Shown here: piece after piece, positions 38,072 to 48,600 of the stretch | Numbering within the stretch: the stretch's first letter is position 1 | Layout: each line of letters starts with the position of its first letter | DNA from: Erwinia oleae | GTDB taxonomy: Bacteria > Pseudomonadota > Gammaproteobacteria > Enterobacterales > Enterobacteriaceae | Direction of reading: 5' to 3' | NCBI RefSeq assembly: GCF_000770305.1 | Contig: NZ_JNVB01000018.1 | Coordinates: 1-57,081 of the forward strand | DNA: 57,081 nt | Position numbers and translations under genes: made by a program | Notes under the pieces: generated by a model | Told to the model about the DNA's origin: nothing | The model's input: the letters and a program-made list of their open reading frames with translations, nothing else | Databases searched by the model: none

Positions 38072-38776
38072 ATGCCTAAATATATGGAAATTTACCGCGA
38101 AATTCGCCTGCGAATTGAGTCGGGAAACTATGCTCCAGACAAAAAGCTTCCGGAGGGCTCGAAACTTGCCAGCGAGTTTTCATGCAGTGAATTAACGATT
38201 ACTAAAGCGCTTGATTTACTGGTGCGTGAAGGATTAGTTCTGCGCAAACGCGGGTCGGGATCGTTTGTAAAACGTCTGGCCTCCTCAGCCAGTAATTCTC
38301 ACTTATCAGGTACGGCGGAGCGTTGCGCCCGAGCGGGGAAAAAGCTGGAAACGCGGGTGATCAATTTTACCGCAGAGCCTGCTGATGAGCATGTTGCCCA
38401 AAAACTGACCATACCCCGCGGTCAGCTCGTTTATGTTATCCATCGCGTACGCGTTATTGATGGCGTGCCTTCAATTATTGAATATACATGGATGCCGGTC
38501 GATCTCATTCCGCAACTCACCCTGACTTACGTTAATCAATCTATTTATCACTACATCACCAGGCAGCTTGGATGGGTCATTCACAGTGCGCATATGACCA
38601 TTACCGGGCAACAGGCTACGCATCATGAGTGCCAGCAGCTGGCGCTCGTTGAACCCACTGCCCTGATTCAGGTAGAGCAAGTGGCTTTTCTCGATAACGG
38701 GAAACTGTTTGAATATTCTATTGCCCGCCATCTGTGGGATTCGTTTAACTTTGAAACCGATTTTGTGCGCGTTTGA
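38072..38776 (+). CDS. GntR/HutC-family transcriptional regulator
   Basis: Probable local repressor of the PTS operon, with a sugar phosphate as inducer. 234 residues: N-terminal winged helix (LPEGSKLASEFSCSELTITKALDLLVREGLV, residues ~25-60) and a C-terminal UTRA ligand domain (about 90-230). Last gene of the operon, GGAG seven bases before the start. The palindrome at 32538-32558 is a candidate operator. Confidence 0.92.
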   Translation: MPKYMEIYREIRLRIESGNYAPDKKLPEGSKLASEFSCSELTITKALDLLVREGLVLRKRGSGSFVKRLASSASNSHLSGTAERCARAGKKLETRVINFTAEPADEHVAQKLTIPRGQLVYVIHRVRVIDGVPSIIEYTWMPVDLIPQLTLTYVNQSIYHYITRQLGWVIHSAHMTITGQQATHHECQQLALVEPTALIQVEQVAFLDNGKLFEYSIARHLWDSFNFETDFVRV

Positions 38777-38978
38777 ATATCAGGAGTTATTAACGGTGTA
38801 GGTAACATGGTTTTTTAATATTAAAAGTTATACCAGTCGCTATCAATGACTCTCCTCGTCATTAATAAAGCGCATTTTATTAAGCTATAAACTTCGTTCG
38901 GAAACGTAGCATGTGGTAAAAATGCCTTGTGCAAGAGGCAGATAGTTTTCTGTTTAAAATAAAACTGGAAGGGACTTC

Positions 38979-40331
38979 ATGAATAAATTACTTTTATCCG
39001 TATTTATTACCGGGGCCGTATTGTCTGGCAACAGCTATGCAGCATTATCTTCAGAGCTGGAAGGCCGTCTGTTGCTGCTTGAACAGCGCTTAAGACAGGC
39101 TGAGGCTCGGGCAGGCAAGGCAGAGGAGAAGATACAGCAACTCAGTCATGACGATCGAGCCGTGAATACAGCCGTGGCTAATCCACAGAAAACACCAACG
39201 GATACGCAAGCCCTTACGCTTACCGGTTTTAATAACCTCAAGCTGTATGGCGACGTTGAGCTTAATATGGACGGCGCGAGCCGCAGCGGGCAGTTAACCT
39301 CAATCAAAACCAACGACGATAAACACTGGAAGCCGGGAAACCATGAACGCTGGGACATCAATGGCCGCTTGTTAATTGGCCTTGAGGGATATACGCGACA
39401 CGATAACGGCTTCTTTTCTGGTTTTACCGTGCAGCCGCTGGCGAATATCAACGGGAACATGAACGTCGATGATGCCGCATTTTTCTTTGGGGAAGAAAAA
39501 AACTGGCAGGTGAAAGTGGGGCGTTTCGAAGCGTACGATATGTTCCCACTCAATCAGGATACGTTTGTTGAATATTCAGGAAATACGGCTAACGATCTCT
39601 ATTCTGACGGTTATGGCTATATTTACATGATGAAAGAAGGGCGGGGTCGTAGTAACAGCGGTGGTAGTCTCAATTTGAGTAAAAATATCGGTAACTGGTA
39701 TCTGGAATTAAATACGCTGCTTGAAGAGGGAACCGCACTGTTTGTTGATAAACGCTATCATGGTAATGATCTGGTCAGCAATAAAAACGCAGTTTATTTA
39801 CGACCTGTTGTCGCATGGAAAAAAGAGGCTTTCTCCGCCGCCGTGGCGATGGAGAGCAACGTCGTTAAAAATGCCTGGCGTTATGAAAATGCACAGGGCG
39901 AAACGAGCGACCCGTCGCGTCGTCGTGGCTATGGTTTGACGCTGAGCTGGAACGGGCAGGCGACCGATCCGCAGGATGGCGTTATTGCCAGTTTCAGTAC
40001 GGCTTATCTGGACGCACAGGATGAGCAAGACTTCTCGATCGGTGCTAATACGCTCTGGCGTCGGTTTGAGGTCGGTTATATTTATGCCCACAATAATATT
40101 GAGAAGTTTAACAGCAGTAACGTTATTCAGGACGGAGACGGCGTATTTGACGCCGCAGGGAAATACAGCATTCATACCGTTCATACCTCGTATCTTTTCC
40201 CCGATATAATGAATATGAAGAATTTCAACCTTTATCTCGGCGCCTACGCGTCAATGCTTAATAGCGCTGATACAGGGAGCGATGGCGATACGCGATATGG
40301 CATGCGTGTACGATTTAAATATCTCTTCTGA
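38979..40331 (+). CDS. Outer-membrane carbohydrate porin (RafY/ScrY-like)
   Basis: 450 residues. Signal peptide MNKLLLSVFITGAVLSGNSYA, cleaved after YA, then a periplasmic coiled-coil segment (residues ~24-60, SELEGRLLLLEQRLRQAEARAGKAEEKIQQL), then a beta-barrel of alternating strands ending in the terminal phenylalanine of outer-membrane proteins (FKYLF). Coiled-coil plus barrel is the design of the sucrose and raffinose porins. It lies 200 bases beyond the regulator gene, so probably has its own promoter but serves the same sugar. Confidence 0.85.
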   Translation: MNKLLLSVFITGAVLSGNSYAALSSELEGRLLLLEQRLRQAEARAGKAEEKIQQLSHDDRAVNTAVANPQKTPTDTQALTLTGFNNLKLYGDVELNMDGASRSGQLTSIKTNDDKHWKPGNHERWDINGRLLIGLEGYTRHDNGFFSGFTVQPLANINGNMNVDDAAFFFGEEKNWQVKVGRFEAYDMFPLNQDTFVEYSGNTANDLYSDGYGYIYMMKEGRGRSNSGGSLNLSKNIGNWYLELNTLLEEGTALFVDKRYHGNDLVSNKNAVYLRPVVAWKKEAFSAAVAMESNVVKNAWRYENAQGETSDPSRRRGYGLTLSWNGQATDPQDGVIASFSTAYLDAQDEQDFSIGANTLWRRFEVGYIYAHNNIEKFNSSNVIQDGDGVFDAAGKYSIHTVHTSYLFPDIMNMKNFNLYLGAYASMLNSADTGSDGDTRYGMRVRFKYLF

Positions 40332-40335
40332 TTAT

Positions 40336-40368
40336 CAATAACGGCATCTGAACAGGATGCCGTTATTG
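40336..40368 (+). terminator. Hairpin after the porin gene
   Basis: A perfect 13-bp stem, CAATAACGGCATC/GATGCCGTTATTG, with a 7-base loop, 4 bases after the stop. No T-run follows, so termination may be partial; the hairpin would also protect the mRNA 3' end. Confidence 0.6.
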
Positions 40369-40505
40369 GTTAACACACCTTTTTATTACCCGCCACTTAT
40401 CAACGTCGTTACATCCATTCGATGCGCGGCAATGGAACCCCAGGACGAGCAGATACACACAACCAACGGTAAAACCTCTGCCCGGAACCTTTAAGGAATG
40501 GTGTG

Positions 40506-41849
40506 ATGATAAAGAATATTGGCGACTATGCCGTGCGGACTGCCGGTGCGGCTATAGAAAAAGCGCAACATACGGCGGCAAATACGCTTCATAAAACCGG
40601 ACTCCCACAGGGGGCGGCGCATACGGCCAACGCGCTGGGTGTGCCCGAATATGCTCAACAGAAAGTCAGTTCCATATTCGAGCGCCTGGGATTAACAATT
40701 AAATCAGGGACGTCATCAGTTCCACGGCTTCCTCAGGAAATTCTCGAACTCATCAGCAATAATGCAGATAAAAAAACCAACGCGGCATTTGCAGCAGCCA
40801 GCCACAGTTTTGCGCAGGCCGCCGGAAGTACCGTGCAATCGCTGACATTTTATGGGCCGCACGATCTGCATCTGAGTGCTGAGATACTCAGGCAAAACGA
40901 AAGCCTGATTGGCTTTGCCGCCCACGGACTGAAACATTTAACGCTGAATGCCGATCGCTCGCCGGAAGGGGAGTACGACCTCCATGATTTGGAGCAGATC
41001 CCGGACTGGATGCGCGCCTCTTTACAGCAGGTAACGGTTAAAGCGCCGCTCACGGGCGAGGCATGGGATTTTCTGCAAACGTTTCCCCATCTGAAAAAGA
41101 TTGAAATGGCTGATATGACGGGGCCGGTACACAACAGGGTGCTTGATAATCTGCCCGCCAGCCAGCCGGAACTGCACCTGAGTCTGCCTCTTTCGCCGCA
41201 AGAGACAGCGCAGCTTCAACGTTTTAATCAGTTGAAAACCGTTCATGTTAGCGTTTCACCCGGCAAGTCTCTCGCTGAAGTGCTGGAACCCTTCACCGCA
41301 CCTGAGTCAGGTGATGAAGACGTCGCTGAAACAGCGTCGGTACTGCATAATGCCGATATCGCAACGCTGGATTTTACGGTGGCCCGTAGCGGAAATCATC
41401 AGCAAACCCATTCCCATTTTCAGGAAAACGATGTGGATTTGCTGCCGCAAAGCCTGAAATCATTGAAGCTGCACGGCATCTCTCCGTCAATAGCCATGCT
41501 TGAACAACTCAAAGAAACGGAACTTACCTCGCTGACGCTGGATGAGGCTACGCTGCTCAGCGGTGATTTGCTAAAACATGTGCTCGATCATCCCACTCTG
41601 ACTGAATTTCACGCGTCAAACGCCGGCCTGAACGCGGCCGATGCGAAAACAATCGCCGCCAGCCCGAGGTTGTCCGCCGTTTATTTGCCGTCCAATAACA
41701 GAATAGGTGATGCAGGGCTCCGCGCACTTACCGCCAACCCGCGCATTACGCATCTCGATATTGCCCGCTGTGGCGGCAGCGATCGTCTGTTACATAATCT
41801 GGCATTCAACAAACCAGAGCATATTCAACATATTAATTTTGATATCTGA
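40506..41849 (+). CDS. F-box-like, leucine-rich-repeat protein, possible effector
   Basis: 447 residues; the ATG at 40506 is 8 bases after AAGGA. No signal peptide or membrane segment. Residues ~73-106 (VPRLPQEILELISNNADKK, then AAFAAASHSFAQAA) fit the F-box pattern LPxEIL...A..VS..F..A. C-terminal repeats of ribonuclease-inhibitor/GALA type follow: LTEFHASNAGL, LSAVYLPSNNRIGDAGLRAL, ITHLDIARC. F-box plus LRR in bacteria is typical of secreted effectors that enter host ubiquitin ligases (Ralstonia GALA). Without a nearby secretion system this remains an inference. Convergent with, and overlapping, the beta-lactamase gene. Confidence 0.65.
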   Translation: MIKNIGDYAVRTAGAAIEKAQHTAANTLHKTGLPQGAAHTANALGVPEYAQQKVSSIFERLGLTIKSGTSSVPRLPQEILELISNNADKKTNAAFAAASHSFAQAAGSTVQSLTFYGPHDLHLSAEILRQNESLIGFAAHGLKHLTLNADRSPEGEYDLHDLEQIPDWMRASLQQVTVKAPLTGEAWDFLQTFPHLKKIEMADMTGPVHNRVLDNLPASQPELHLSLPLSPQETAQLQRFNQLKTVHVSVSPGKSLAEVLEPFTAPESGDEDVAETASVLHNADIATLDFTVARSGNHQQTHSHFQENDVDLLPQSLKSLKLHGISPSIAMLEQLKETELTSLTLDEATLLSGDLLKHVLDHPTLTEFHASNAGLNAADAKTIAASPRLSAVYLPSNNRIGDAGLRALTANPRITHLDIARCGGSDRLLHNLAFNKPEHIQHINFDI

Positions 41850-42747
41850 CGCTTAGCTGGCGCGGAACGCGCTCAGGAGAGGGAGACAGCACCTCCTGCG
41901 CCAGCGCCGCGCCCAGTTCGGCAATCGCCGCATTGCGCACTTCCATGGTGGCGGTTGTTTCGGTGATAAACACGGCGACAACCACCGGCGCGTGAGAAGG
42001 CGGCCACATTACGGCGATGACGCTACGCGAACCGTGCCCGCCTGCGCCCGTTCTGTCGCCAATACGCCATGCTGATGGAATGCCCGCGCGCAGCAGCGGC
42101 CCGCCTACGGCGTCTTCAATCATCCAGCGCGTCAGCTTTTCACGAGACGCGACGGAGAGCACATTACCGAGAACCAGTTTGCGCAGGGAGGCGACAGCTG
42201 CCGCAGGCGTGGTGGTGTCCCGCAGATCGCCCGGCATCGCCTCGTTGAGATCCGGCTCGCGGCGATCGAGACGCGTCACGCTGTCGCCAATTTCACGCAT
42301 AAAGTGCGTCATGCCTTCCGGGCCGCCAATGCTGGCCAGTATTTTGTTGGCCGCCACGTTGTCACTGGTGCGCATCGTCGCGGCGCACAAACGATCAAGG
42401 CTGACCGACTGCCCAATCAGCTTTTCCGCTACCGGGGCATAGGGGATCATCTCTTCCCGTGTAACCCTCGTCGCTTTATTCAGGTCATTTTTACCCGCGT
42501 CGGCCTGGTAAAGCAGCGCACCGCAGGCGAAGGCTTTAAAGGTGCTGTTGAGCGGGAAGCGCGCTTCGGCGTTATATAACCAGCGCCTGTCGCTGCCGGT
42601 ATCGATAACGGCCATCCCGACGCGTGCGTTCAGGCGCTTTTCAATCGCCTGCGCCTTAAGCACAATGGCATCACCGACGGCAAAACTGTTTTTGGCCATG
42701 ACAAACGACAATACGATCGTACTGAGCGCGTACGTCAGACGTCTCAT
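41833..42747 (-). CDS. Class A beta-lactamase, carbenicillinase-like (HER/AER/CARB group)
   Basis: Serine beta-lactamase secreted to the periplasm. 304 residues with a signal peptide ending near SFA. Catalytic S68-T-F-K71 (Ambler 70-73), SDN at 128-130, E164 with N168 in the omega loop (REPDLNEA), and R232-T-G in place of KTG. Arginine at Ambler 234 is the mark of the CARB/PSE enzymes. C75 and C121 match the class A disulfide. Chromosomal, without ampR. The HER enzymes intrinsic to Atlantibacter hermannii are the likely relatives. Confidence 0.92.
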   Translation of the reverse strand: MRRLTYALSTIVLSFVMAKNSFAVGDAIVLKAQAIEKRLNARVGMAVIDTGSDRRWLYNAEARFPLNSTFKAFACGALLYQADAGKNDLNKATRVTREEMIPYAPVAEKLIGQSVSLDRLCAATMRTSDNVAANKILASIGGPEGMTHFMREIGDSVTRLDRREPDLNEAMPGDLRDTTTPAAAVASLRKLVLGNVLSVASREKLTRWMIEDAVGGPLLRAGIPSAWRIGDRTGAGGHGSRSVIAVMWPPSHAPVVVAVFITETTATMEVRNAAIAELGAALAQEVLSPSPERVPRQLSVRYQN

Positions 42748-42904
42748 TAAGTATGCCTCCCCACGTCAATTTCTTTGCGCTACTGTTGGGTGCCATTATT
42801 CGCAACGTTCTGAACAGAGTAAAGCCACCGTTAGCGCATACCGTAATGCATTTATTTCAGCCGACATTTTACGCTTCAAAAAATGTTGCTTTTTTGTAAA
42901 CAGA

Positions 42905-42933
42905 TTAACATTTTCCGGAAATCCTGCTATGCT
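42905..42933 (+). promoter_or_regulatory. acnB sigma-70 promoter
   Basis: -35 TTAACA, a 17-base spacer, -10 TATGCT, about 105 bases upstream of the acnB start, in sequence similar to the E. coli acnB upstream region. The rest of the 292-base bla-acnB gap shows no gene. Confidence 0.6.
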
Positions 42934-43039
42934 GGCCGTCGCTGTACCGGGCTCCTTACCCTACCTTTACGCGTTCACGATCGTACGCTGAACCTTTCGG
43001 GCGCCCGGAAGCCATTACACTGTGAGCGAGGAGAACGTC

Positions 43040-45637
43040 GTGCTAGAAGAATACCGTAAGCACGTTGCCGAGCGTGCTGCTGAGGGGATCGTTGCAAAAC
43101 CGCTGGATGCTTCCCAAATGGCCGCGCTGGTTGAACTGCTGAAAAACCCGCCAGCGGGTGAAGAAGAATTCCTGTCTGATCTGTTAATCAATCGCGTTCC
43201 GCCTGGCGTGGACGAAGCCGCCTACGTTAAGGCCGGTTTTCTGGCCGCTATCGCAAAGGGTGAAGCCACTTCTCCTCTGGTCACGCCTGAAAAAGCCGTA
43301 GAGCTGCTCGGGACCATGCAGGGCGGCTACAATATCCATCCGCTGATTGAAGCGCTGGACAATAACAGGCTCGCGCCCATCGCTGCGAAAGCGCTTTCCC
43401 ATACGCTGCTGATGTTCGATAACTTTTTCGACGTGGAAGAGAAAGCCAAAGCGGGCAACGCCTATGCTCAACAGATTATGACCTCGTGGGCCGAGGCTGA
43501 GTGGTATCTCTCCCGCCCGGAACTGGCTGAAAAAATCACCGTGACCGTCTTTAAAGTGACCGGTGAAACCAACACTGACGATCTCTCTCCTGCGCCGGAT
43601 GCCTGGTCTCGCCCTGATATTCCTCTGCACGCGCTGGCGATGCTGAAGAACGCCCGCGAAGGCATTGAGCCGAACGAGCCGGGTAACATCGGCCCGATCA
43701 AACAGATTGAAGCGCTCCAGGCGAAAGGCTATCCGCTGGCCTACGTCGGCGACGTGGTGGGAACCGGTTCTTCCCGTAAATCCGCCACCAACTCGGTGCT
43801 GTGGTTTATGGGCGACGACATCCCCTTCGTGCCGAATAAAAAAGGCGGCGGCGTGGTACTGGGCGGTAAAATCGCCCCCATTTTCTTCAACACCATGGAA
43901 GATGCGGGCGCACTGCCGATTGAAGTGGATGTCGATAACCTGAACATGGGCGACGTGATTGACATCTTCCCCTATAAAGGCGAAGTGCGTAACCATCTTA
44001 CCGGCGACGTGCTGGCAACCTTTGCGCTGAAAACCGACGTGCTGCTGGATGAAGTCCGTGCCGGTGGCCGTATCCCGCTGATTATCGGTCGTGGTCTGAC
44101 CACCCGCGCGCGTGAATCGCTCGGCCTGCCGCACAGCAACGTGTTCCGCCAGGCGAAAGACGTGGCGGTGAGCACGCGCGGCTTCTCGCTGGCGCAGAAA
44201 ATGGTCGGCCGCGCCTGCGGCACCGATGGCATCCGTCCTGGTCAGTATTGCGAACCTAAAATGACCTCGGTCGGTTCACAGGATACCACCGGCCCGATGA
44301 CCCGCGACGAGCTGAAAGACCTGGCCTGCCTGGGCTTTTCGGCAGACCTGGTGATGCAGTCCTTCTGTCATACCGCCGCCTATCCAAAACCTGTGGACGT
44401 AACCACGCACCACACGCTGCCGGACTTCATCATGAACCGTGGCGGCGTGTCGCTGCGTCCGGGCGATGGCATCATCCATAGCTGGCTGAACCGCATGCTG
44501 CTGCCGGATACCGTCGGTACCGGCGGCGACTCGCACACCCGTTTCCCTATCGGCATCTCTTTCCCGGCGGGTTCTGGCCTGGTCGCCTTTGCGGCGGCAA
44601 CGGGCGTGATGCCGCTGGATATGCCGGAATCGGTGCTGGTGCGTTTCAAAGGCAAAATGCAGCCGGGCATCACCCTGCGCGATCTGGTGCACGCGATTCC
44701 GCTGTACGCCATCCGTCAGGGGCTGCTGACCGTGGAGAAAAAGGGCAAGAAAAACATCTTCTCCGGCCGCATTCTGGAAATCGAAGGCCTGCCGGATCTG
44801 AAAGTCGAGCAGGCGTTTGAACTTTCTGACGCCTCCGCCGAGCGTTCTGCGGCAGGCTGTTCGATCAAGCTGGGCCAGGCGCCGATTATCGAGTATCTCA
44901 CGTCCAATATCGTCCTGCTGAAGTGGATGATCTCGGAAGGCTACGGCGACCGCCGTACGCTGGAGCGTCGTATTCAGGGCATGGAGAAATGGCTGGACGA
45001 TCCGCAACTGATGGAAGGCGATGCCGATGCGGAATACGCAGCGGTGATCGACATCGATCTGGCGGAGATCAAAGAGCCTATTCTTTGCGCGCCAAACGAT
45101 CCTGACGATGCGCGTCTGCTGTCGGACGTGCAGGGCGAGAAGATCGACGAGGTATTTATCGGCTCCTGTATGACCAACATCGGCCACTTCCGCGCGGCGG
45201 GCAAGCTGCTGGACAGCCATAAAGGCCAGTTGCCAACGCGTTTGTGGGTCGCGCCGCCAACCAAGATGGACGCCGCGCAGCTCACCGAAGAGGGCTACTA
45301 CAGCGTGTTTGGTAAGAGCGGGGCGCGCATTGAGATCCCTGGCTGTTCGCTGTGCATGGGTAACCAGGCACGGGTGGCAGACGGCGCGACGGTAGTCTCT
45401 ACCTCAACCCGTAACTTCCCGAACCGTCTGGGAACAGGCGCGAATGTCTATCTCGCCTCGGCCGAACTCGCTGCGGTCGCGTCCCTGTTGGGCAAGCTGC
45501 CAACGCCGGACGAATACCAGCAGTTCATGAATCAGGTCGATAAGACGGCGGTGGACACCTACCGCTACCTGAACTTTGACCGCCTGCCGCAGTATACGGA
45601 CAAAGCGGACAACGTGATTTTCCAGACCGCGATTTAA
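43040..45637 (+). CDS. acnB: Aconitate hydratase B
   Basis: TCA-cycle enzyme interconverting citrate and isocitrate; the apo-form binds mRNA when iron is low. The GTG at 43040 (GAGGAGA upstream) gives 865 residues starting [15 protein letters not shown] after the initiator, equal to E. coli; the upstream GTG at 43022 would add six residues. The 4Fe-4S ligands include GCSLCMGN near the C-terminus; the HEAT-like N-terminal domain precedes the swivelling domain ([13 protein letters not shown]), as in the B type. Marks the return to conserved core DNA. Confidence 0.98.
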   Translation: MLEEYRKHVAERAAEGIVAKPLDASQMAALVELLKNPPAGEEEFLSDLLINRVPPGVDEAAYVKAGFLAAIAKGEATSPLVTPEKAVELLGTMQGGYNIHPLIEALDNNRLAPIAAKALSHTLLMFDNFFDVEEKAKAGNAYAQQIMTSWAEAEWYLSRPELAEKITVTVFKVTGETNTDDLSPAPDAWSRPDIPLHALAMLKNAREGIEPNEPGNIGPIKQIEALQAKGYPLAYVGDVVGTGSSRKSATNSVLWFMGDDIPFVPNKKGGGVVLGGKIAPIFFNTMEDAGALPIEVDVDNLNMGDVIDIFPYKGEVRNHLTGDVLATFALKTDVLLDEVRAGGRIPLIIGRGLTTRARESLGLPHSNVFRQAKDVAVSTRGFSLAQKMVGRACGTDGIRPGQYCEPKMTSVGSQDTTGPMTRDELKDLACLGFSADLVMQSFCHTAAYPKPVDVTTHHTLPDFIMNRGGVSLRPGDGIIHSWLNRMLLPDTVGTGGDSHTRFPIGISFPAGSGLVAFAAATGVMPLDMPESVLVRFKGKMQPGITLRDLVHAIPLYAIRQGLLTVEKKGKKNIFSGRILEIEGLPDLKVEQAFELSDASAERSAAGCSIKLGQAPIIEYLTSNIVLLKWMISEGYGDRRTLERRIQGMEKWLDDPQLMEGDADAEYAAVIDIDLAEIKEPILCAPNDPDDARLLSDVQGEKIDEVFIGSCMTNIGHFRAAGKLLDSHKGQLPTRLWVAPPTKMDAAQLTEEGYYSVFGKSGARIEIPGCSLCMGNQARVADGATVVSTSTRNFPNRLGTGANVYLASAELAAVASLLGKLPTPDEYQQFMNQVDKTAVDTYRYLNFDRLPQYTDKADNVIFQTAI

Positions 45638-45662
45638 CAAAACGGCCAGAGCCATAACGATA

Positions 45663-45688
45663 AAAGGGACGCAGCTGCGTCCCTTTTT
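45663..45688. terminator. Bidirectional terminator after acnB
   Basis: Perfect 24-base palindrome with 12-base arm AAAGGGACGCAG, followed by further T; serves acnB (+) and the convergent autotransporter gene (-). Confidence 0.92.
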
Positions 45689-45689
45689 T

Positions 45690-48600
45690 TCAGAAGCTTA
45701 CCTTAATGCCACTGTGAATTCCCCAGTCATCCATGCCCTCTTTTTGCAGGCGCTTTTGATACTGAAGCTGACCGTTCAGCGCAACGTTCGGGTGGAGTTG
45801 ATAAGCAAGGTGCGTTTTGAACTGCGCACTGTCGCCGCCGCGCCCGGAATCAAAACGAGCATGTTGTAAGCCGTCGCCAATCACTGCCTGATTCGCCTTT
45901 CCCGGACGATGAAGAAGATGGATTTCGCTGCCAACGTTGAGTTGATTTTCATAGTCAAATGTATACTCCATACCGGCAGAATAGATCGGGTTGTGCGCGA
46001 TCTTATAGCTCACCTGCGCAGCATCTTTATCGCGGAAACGGTCAATAGCCAGATGCTGCCAGAGCAGTCCGGCGACCGGCGTGAAGCGGTGGCGTCCCTG
46101 CTGCATTCGCCGGCCGATTTCAGCACCCGCGTGCCAGATCTGTGCCGTAGGGCTGGCAACGCCGCCGCGCAGATCGGTAGTGACATTGCCTTTAAAGCGG
46201 CTGTAACCCAGCGGCACGTTTAGCATCAGGCCATTATTATGCTGCCATGTAAGCTGCGTATTCAGCGACAGCGTGTTGAACGTGGCTTTACTGTTACCAT
46301 CGCGCGCGTTTGGCGTCAGGGAAAGTGAGCCTTTACTTACGCCAGCGCTGAACGCCAGCTTTTGCTGCTCCCCAGCGTAGGTTTGCCAGCGCGACCCCAT
46401 TAACCAGCCGCTGTAATGGCTGGAGAAGTCGTAGCCATAATTGTTAAAGCTGCCTGCGGAATGGTAGCGATCGCCGCCGCGATAGCCCGATAAGAAAAAG
46501 CCAGCATCGTCGGCTTTTGCCGCATCATTGAACAGGCTGTTGATTTCTTCATCCACGCGCAGAAAAGCGGTGGGCATGGAAATGTAGGAAGGCACCTGCG
46601 GAATGACCGCCGGACGAATGTTGCCTGGCTGCGGCTGCGGCGCGGGCTGCGGCACCGGTTCAGGTTTGGGCTGAGGCACGGTTTCAGGTTTGGGCTGAGG
46701 CACGGTTTCAGGTTCTGGCTGAGGTGTGGATTCCCGATCCGGCACCGGCTGCGGAGCAGGTTCTTCCGCAATGGCGTTTCCCTCTTCGTTCAGCATGATG
46801 TTTTGCAGCCGATAGTCCCAATACTGATCGCCTTCGCCGCTCACCAGCCGCTCTTCTCCGGCGGCTTTGCCGGGCGCAAATGCATACAGGCCCCAGGCCC
46901 AGGCACCGCGCGCGACGTATTTACCCGCCAGCTTTACCCGATCGGCGGCGGAGTGTCCGCTAACCTGAACGAGGGAGACGCCTTCGTGATTGTCAGCTTT
47001 ACCATCATGATTACTGTCTGTGTCACGCCACCCTGCCTGGGAAACCACGTCCACCAGTAGCGGCGCATCGTTTTTCATTGTCAGATCGCCATCGATCAAG
47101 AGCCGGTCGGTCGCGTTGGCGGTAAAGGCGGAATGAAGCCGGGCGCTGCTTCCGCTGCCTGCGGTCAGATTGCCGGTTTGGAGCGTAGACCACGCGTCGT
47201 CGCGCAGGCGATTAGCGCCCGGCGCAATAAAAACGTTGTCACCCAGTATGACCTCACTCAGGTTACCGCTGCCGGAAAGCTGCGTGTCTTGTGCCATGGT
47301 CAGCGTAGACGTGAGGCGTCCGTTGACCTCCAACTCGCCTTCTTCCACGTTGACGCCGCGCGCGTTGCTAACCTGACCTGCTAACGTCAGGCGGCCCGGT
47401 CCGGTTTTGTTTACCCCGCCCGCACCGCTGATATCGGCGGTGATACGCGCCGCCAGCGGTCCCATCGAGCTGCCGCGCTGGCGGATGTCCGCCAGGAGTT
47501 CGCTGCCGTCGGTCAGGTCAACACTGCCCTCCAGCGCGCTGTGGGCATAAACGGCCAGCTTAGCGCCCGACTGTATACTGACAGCACCATGTAGCGTGGC
47601 GTGATCGCTGAGCGTCAGGTTCGCCCCGCGCTCAACCACGACGTTTGCCGCGCTGTAGCGCTTCTCTTCCCAATCGTTATCGAAAAAGACGTTGCCGGCG
47701 TGGACGACCTGCGCACCAGCAAGCTGAAACGTACCCCGGGCAACGGACAGATCGTGAATTTGCGCACCACCGGCCAACTGCCAGGTGGCATCCGCCTTAT
47801 CCGGCTGATAGCGCAGGCTCAGGTTTTTTGCGCTCTCTTTATCGCCGAACTGGCCAAGAAATAGCTGGCGGTCGCCGGTCAGCGTCAGCAGCGCGGGCCG
47901 CGAAGCGCTGCGGTTGACAATACGTGCGCCCTCGTCATTATGCTTGATCTCGCTGAAGCTGAGCGCATTGCCGTTAACGTCCAGCGTGCCGCCGCGATAG
48001 CCAAAGCGAATATGTGTTGTCGGCAGCTGATCGGCACTGTTCAGAACCACCGTTGGACGTCCGCTGACCAGTGTTATTTCCGAGAAAGCCTGTTTCCGAC
48101 CGTTTTCATCGGCCTGCTGATCGAGCACAACCGTACCGTCGCCGGTATTAAGCGCGCCTTCGTTGATACCGCTGGCGTTAACGTGCAGCGTGCCCTCGCC
48201 AATCTTGTGCAGCGCATCGTTCTTCAGGCCGTTAACCTGCCAGGTGACCGTCTTGTCTTTATCGACGTCAACACCGCCGCCGACCCAGTGCGCCGCATCA
48301 GGCGACGCAGCCCTGACAAGATAATTGTTGGAAAATTGCAGCTTGCCCGCGCCCATATTTATCGCGCTGGTCAGCTCAATGGCGCCGCCTTCGCCGTTGA
48401 AACGCAGATCTTTGGTGGCATCCAGTTGCTCGTTGGTGGCGAAGGAAGGCGGCAGGGTTGTCGCCAGTCCGTGCCACTGCCACTGCTCTTCGCCCTGCGC
48501 GATCCTGTCTGCATGCCACTGAATAGTGCCTGACGCCGCCGTATCCTTCACGTTCGGATCGCTGTTGGCCGCCAGCACGCTGGCGATCAGGGCCGAATCC

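Noticed and set aside
44276-45220. 314-codon minus-strand open frame opposite acnB
   Set aside because: Shadow of acnB, which is conserved along its whole length; Arg/His-rich nonsense composition.
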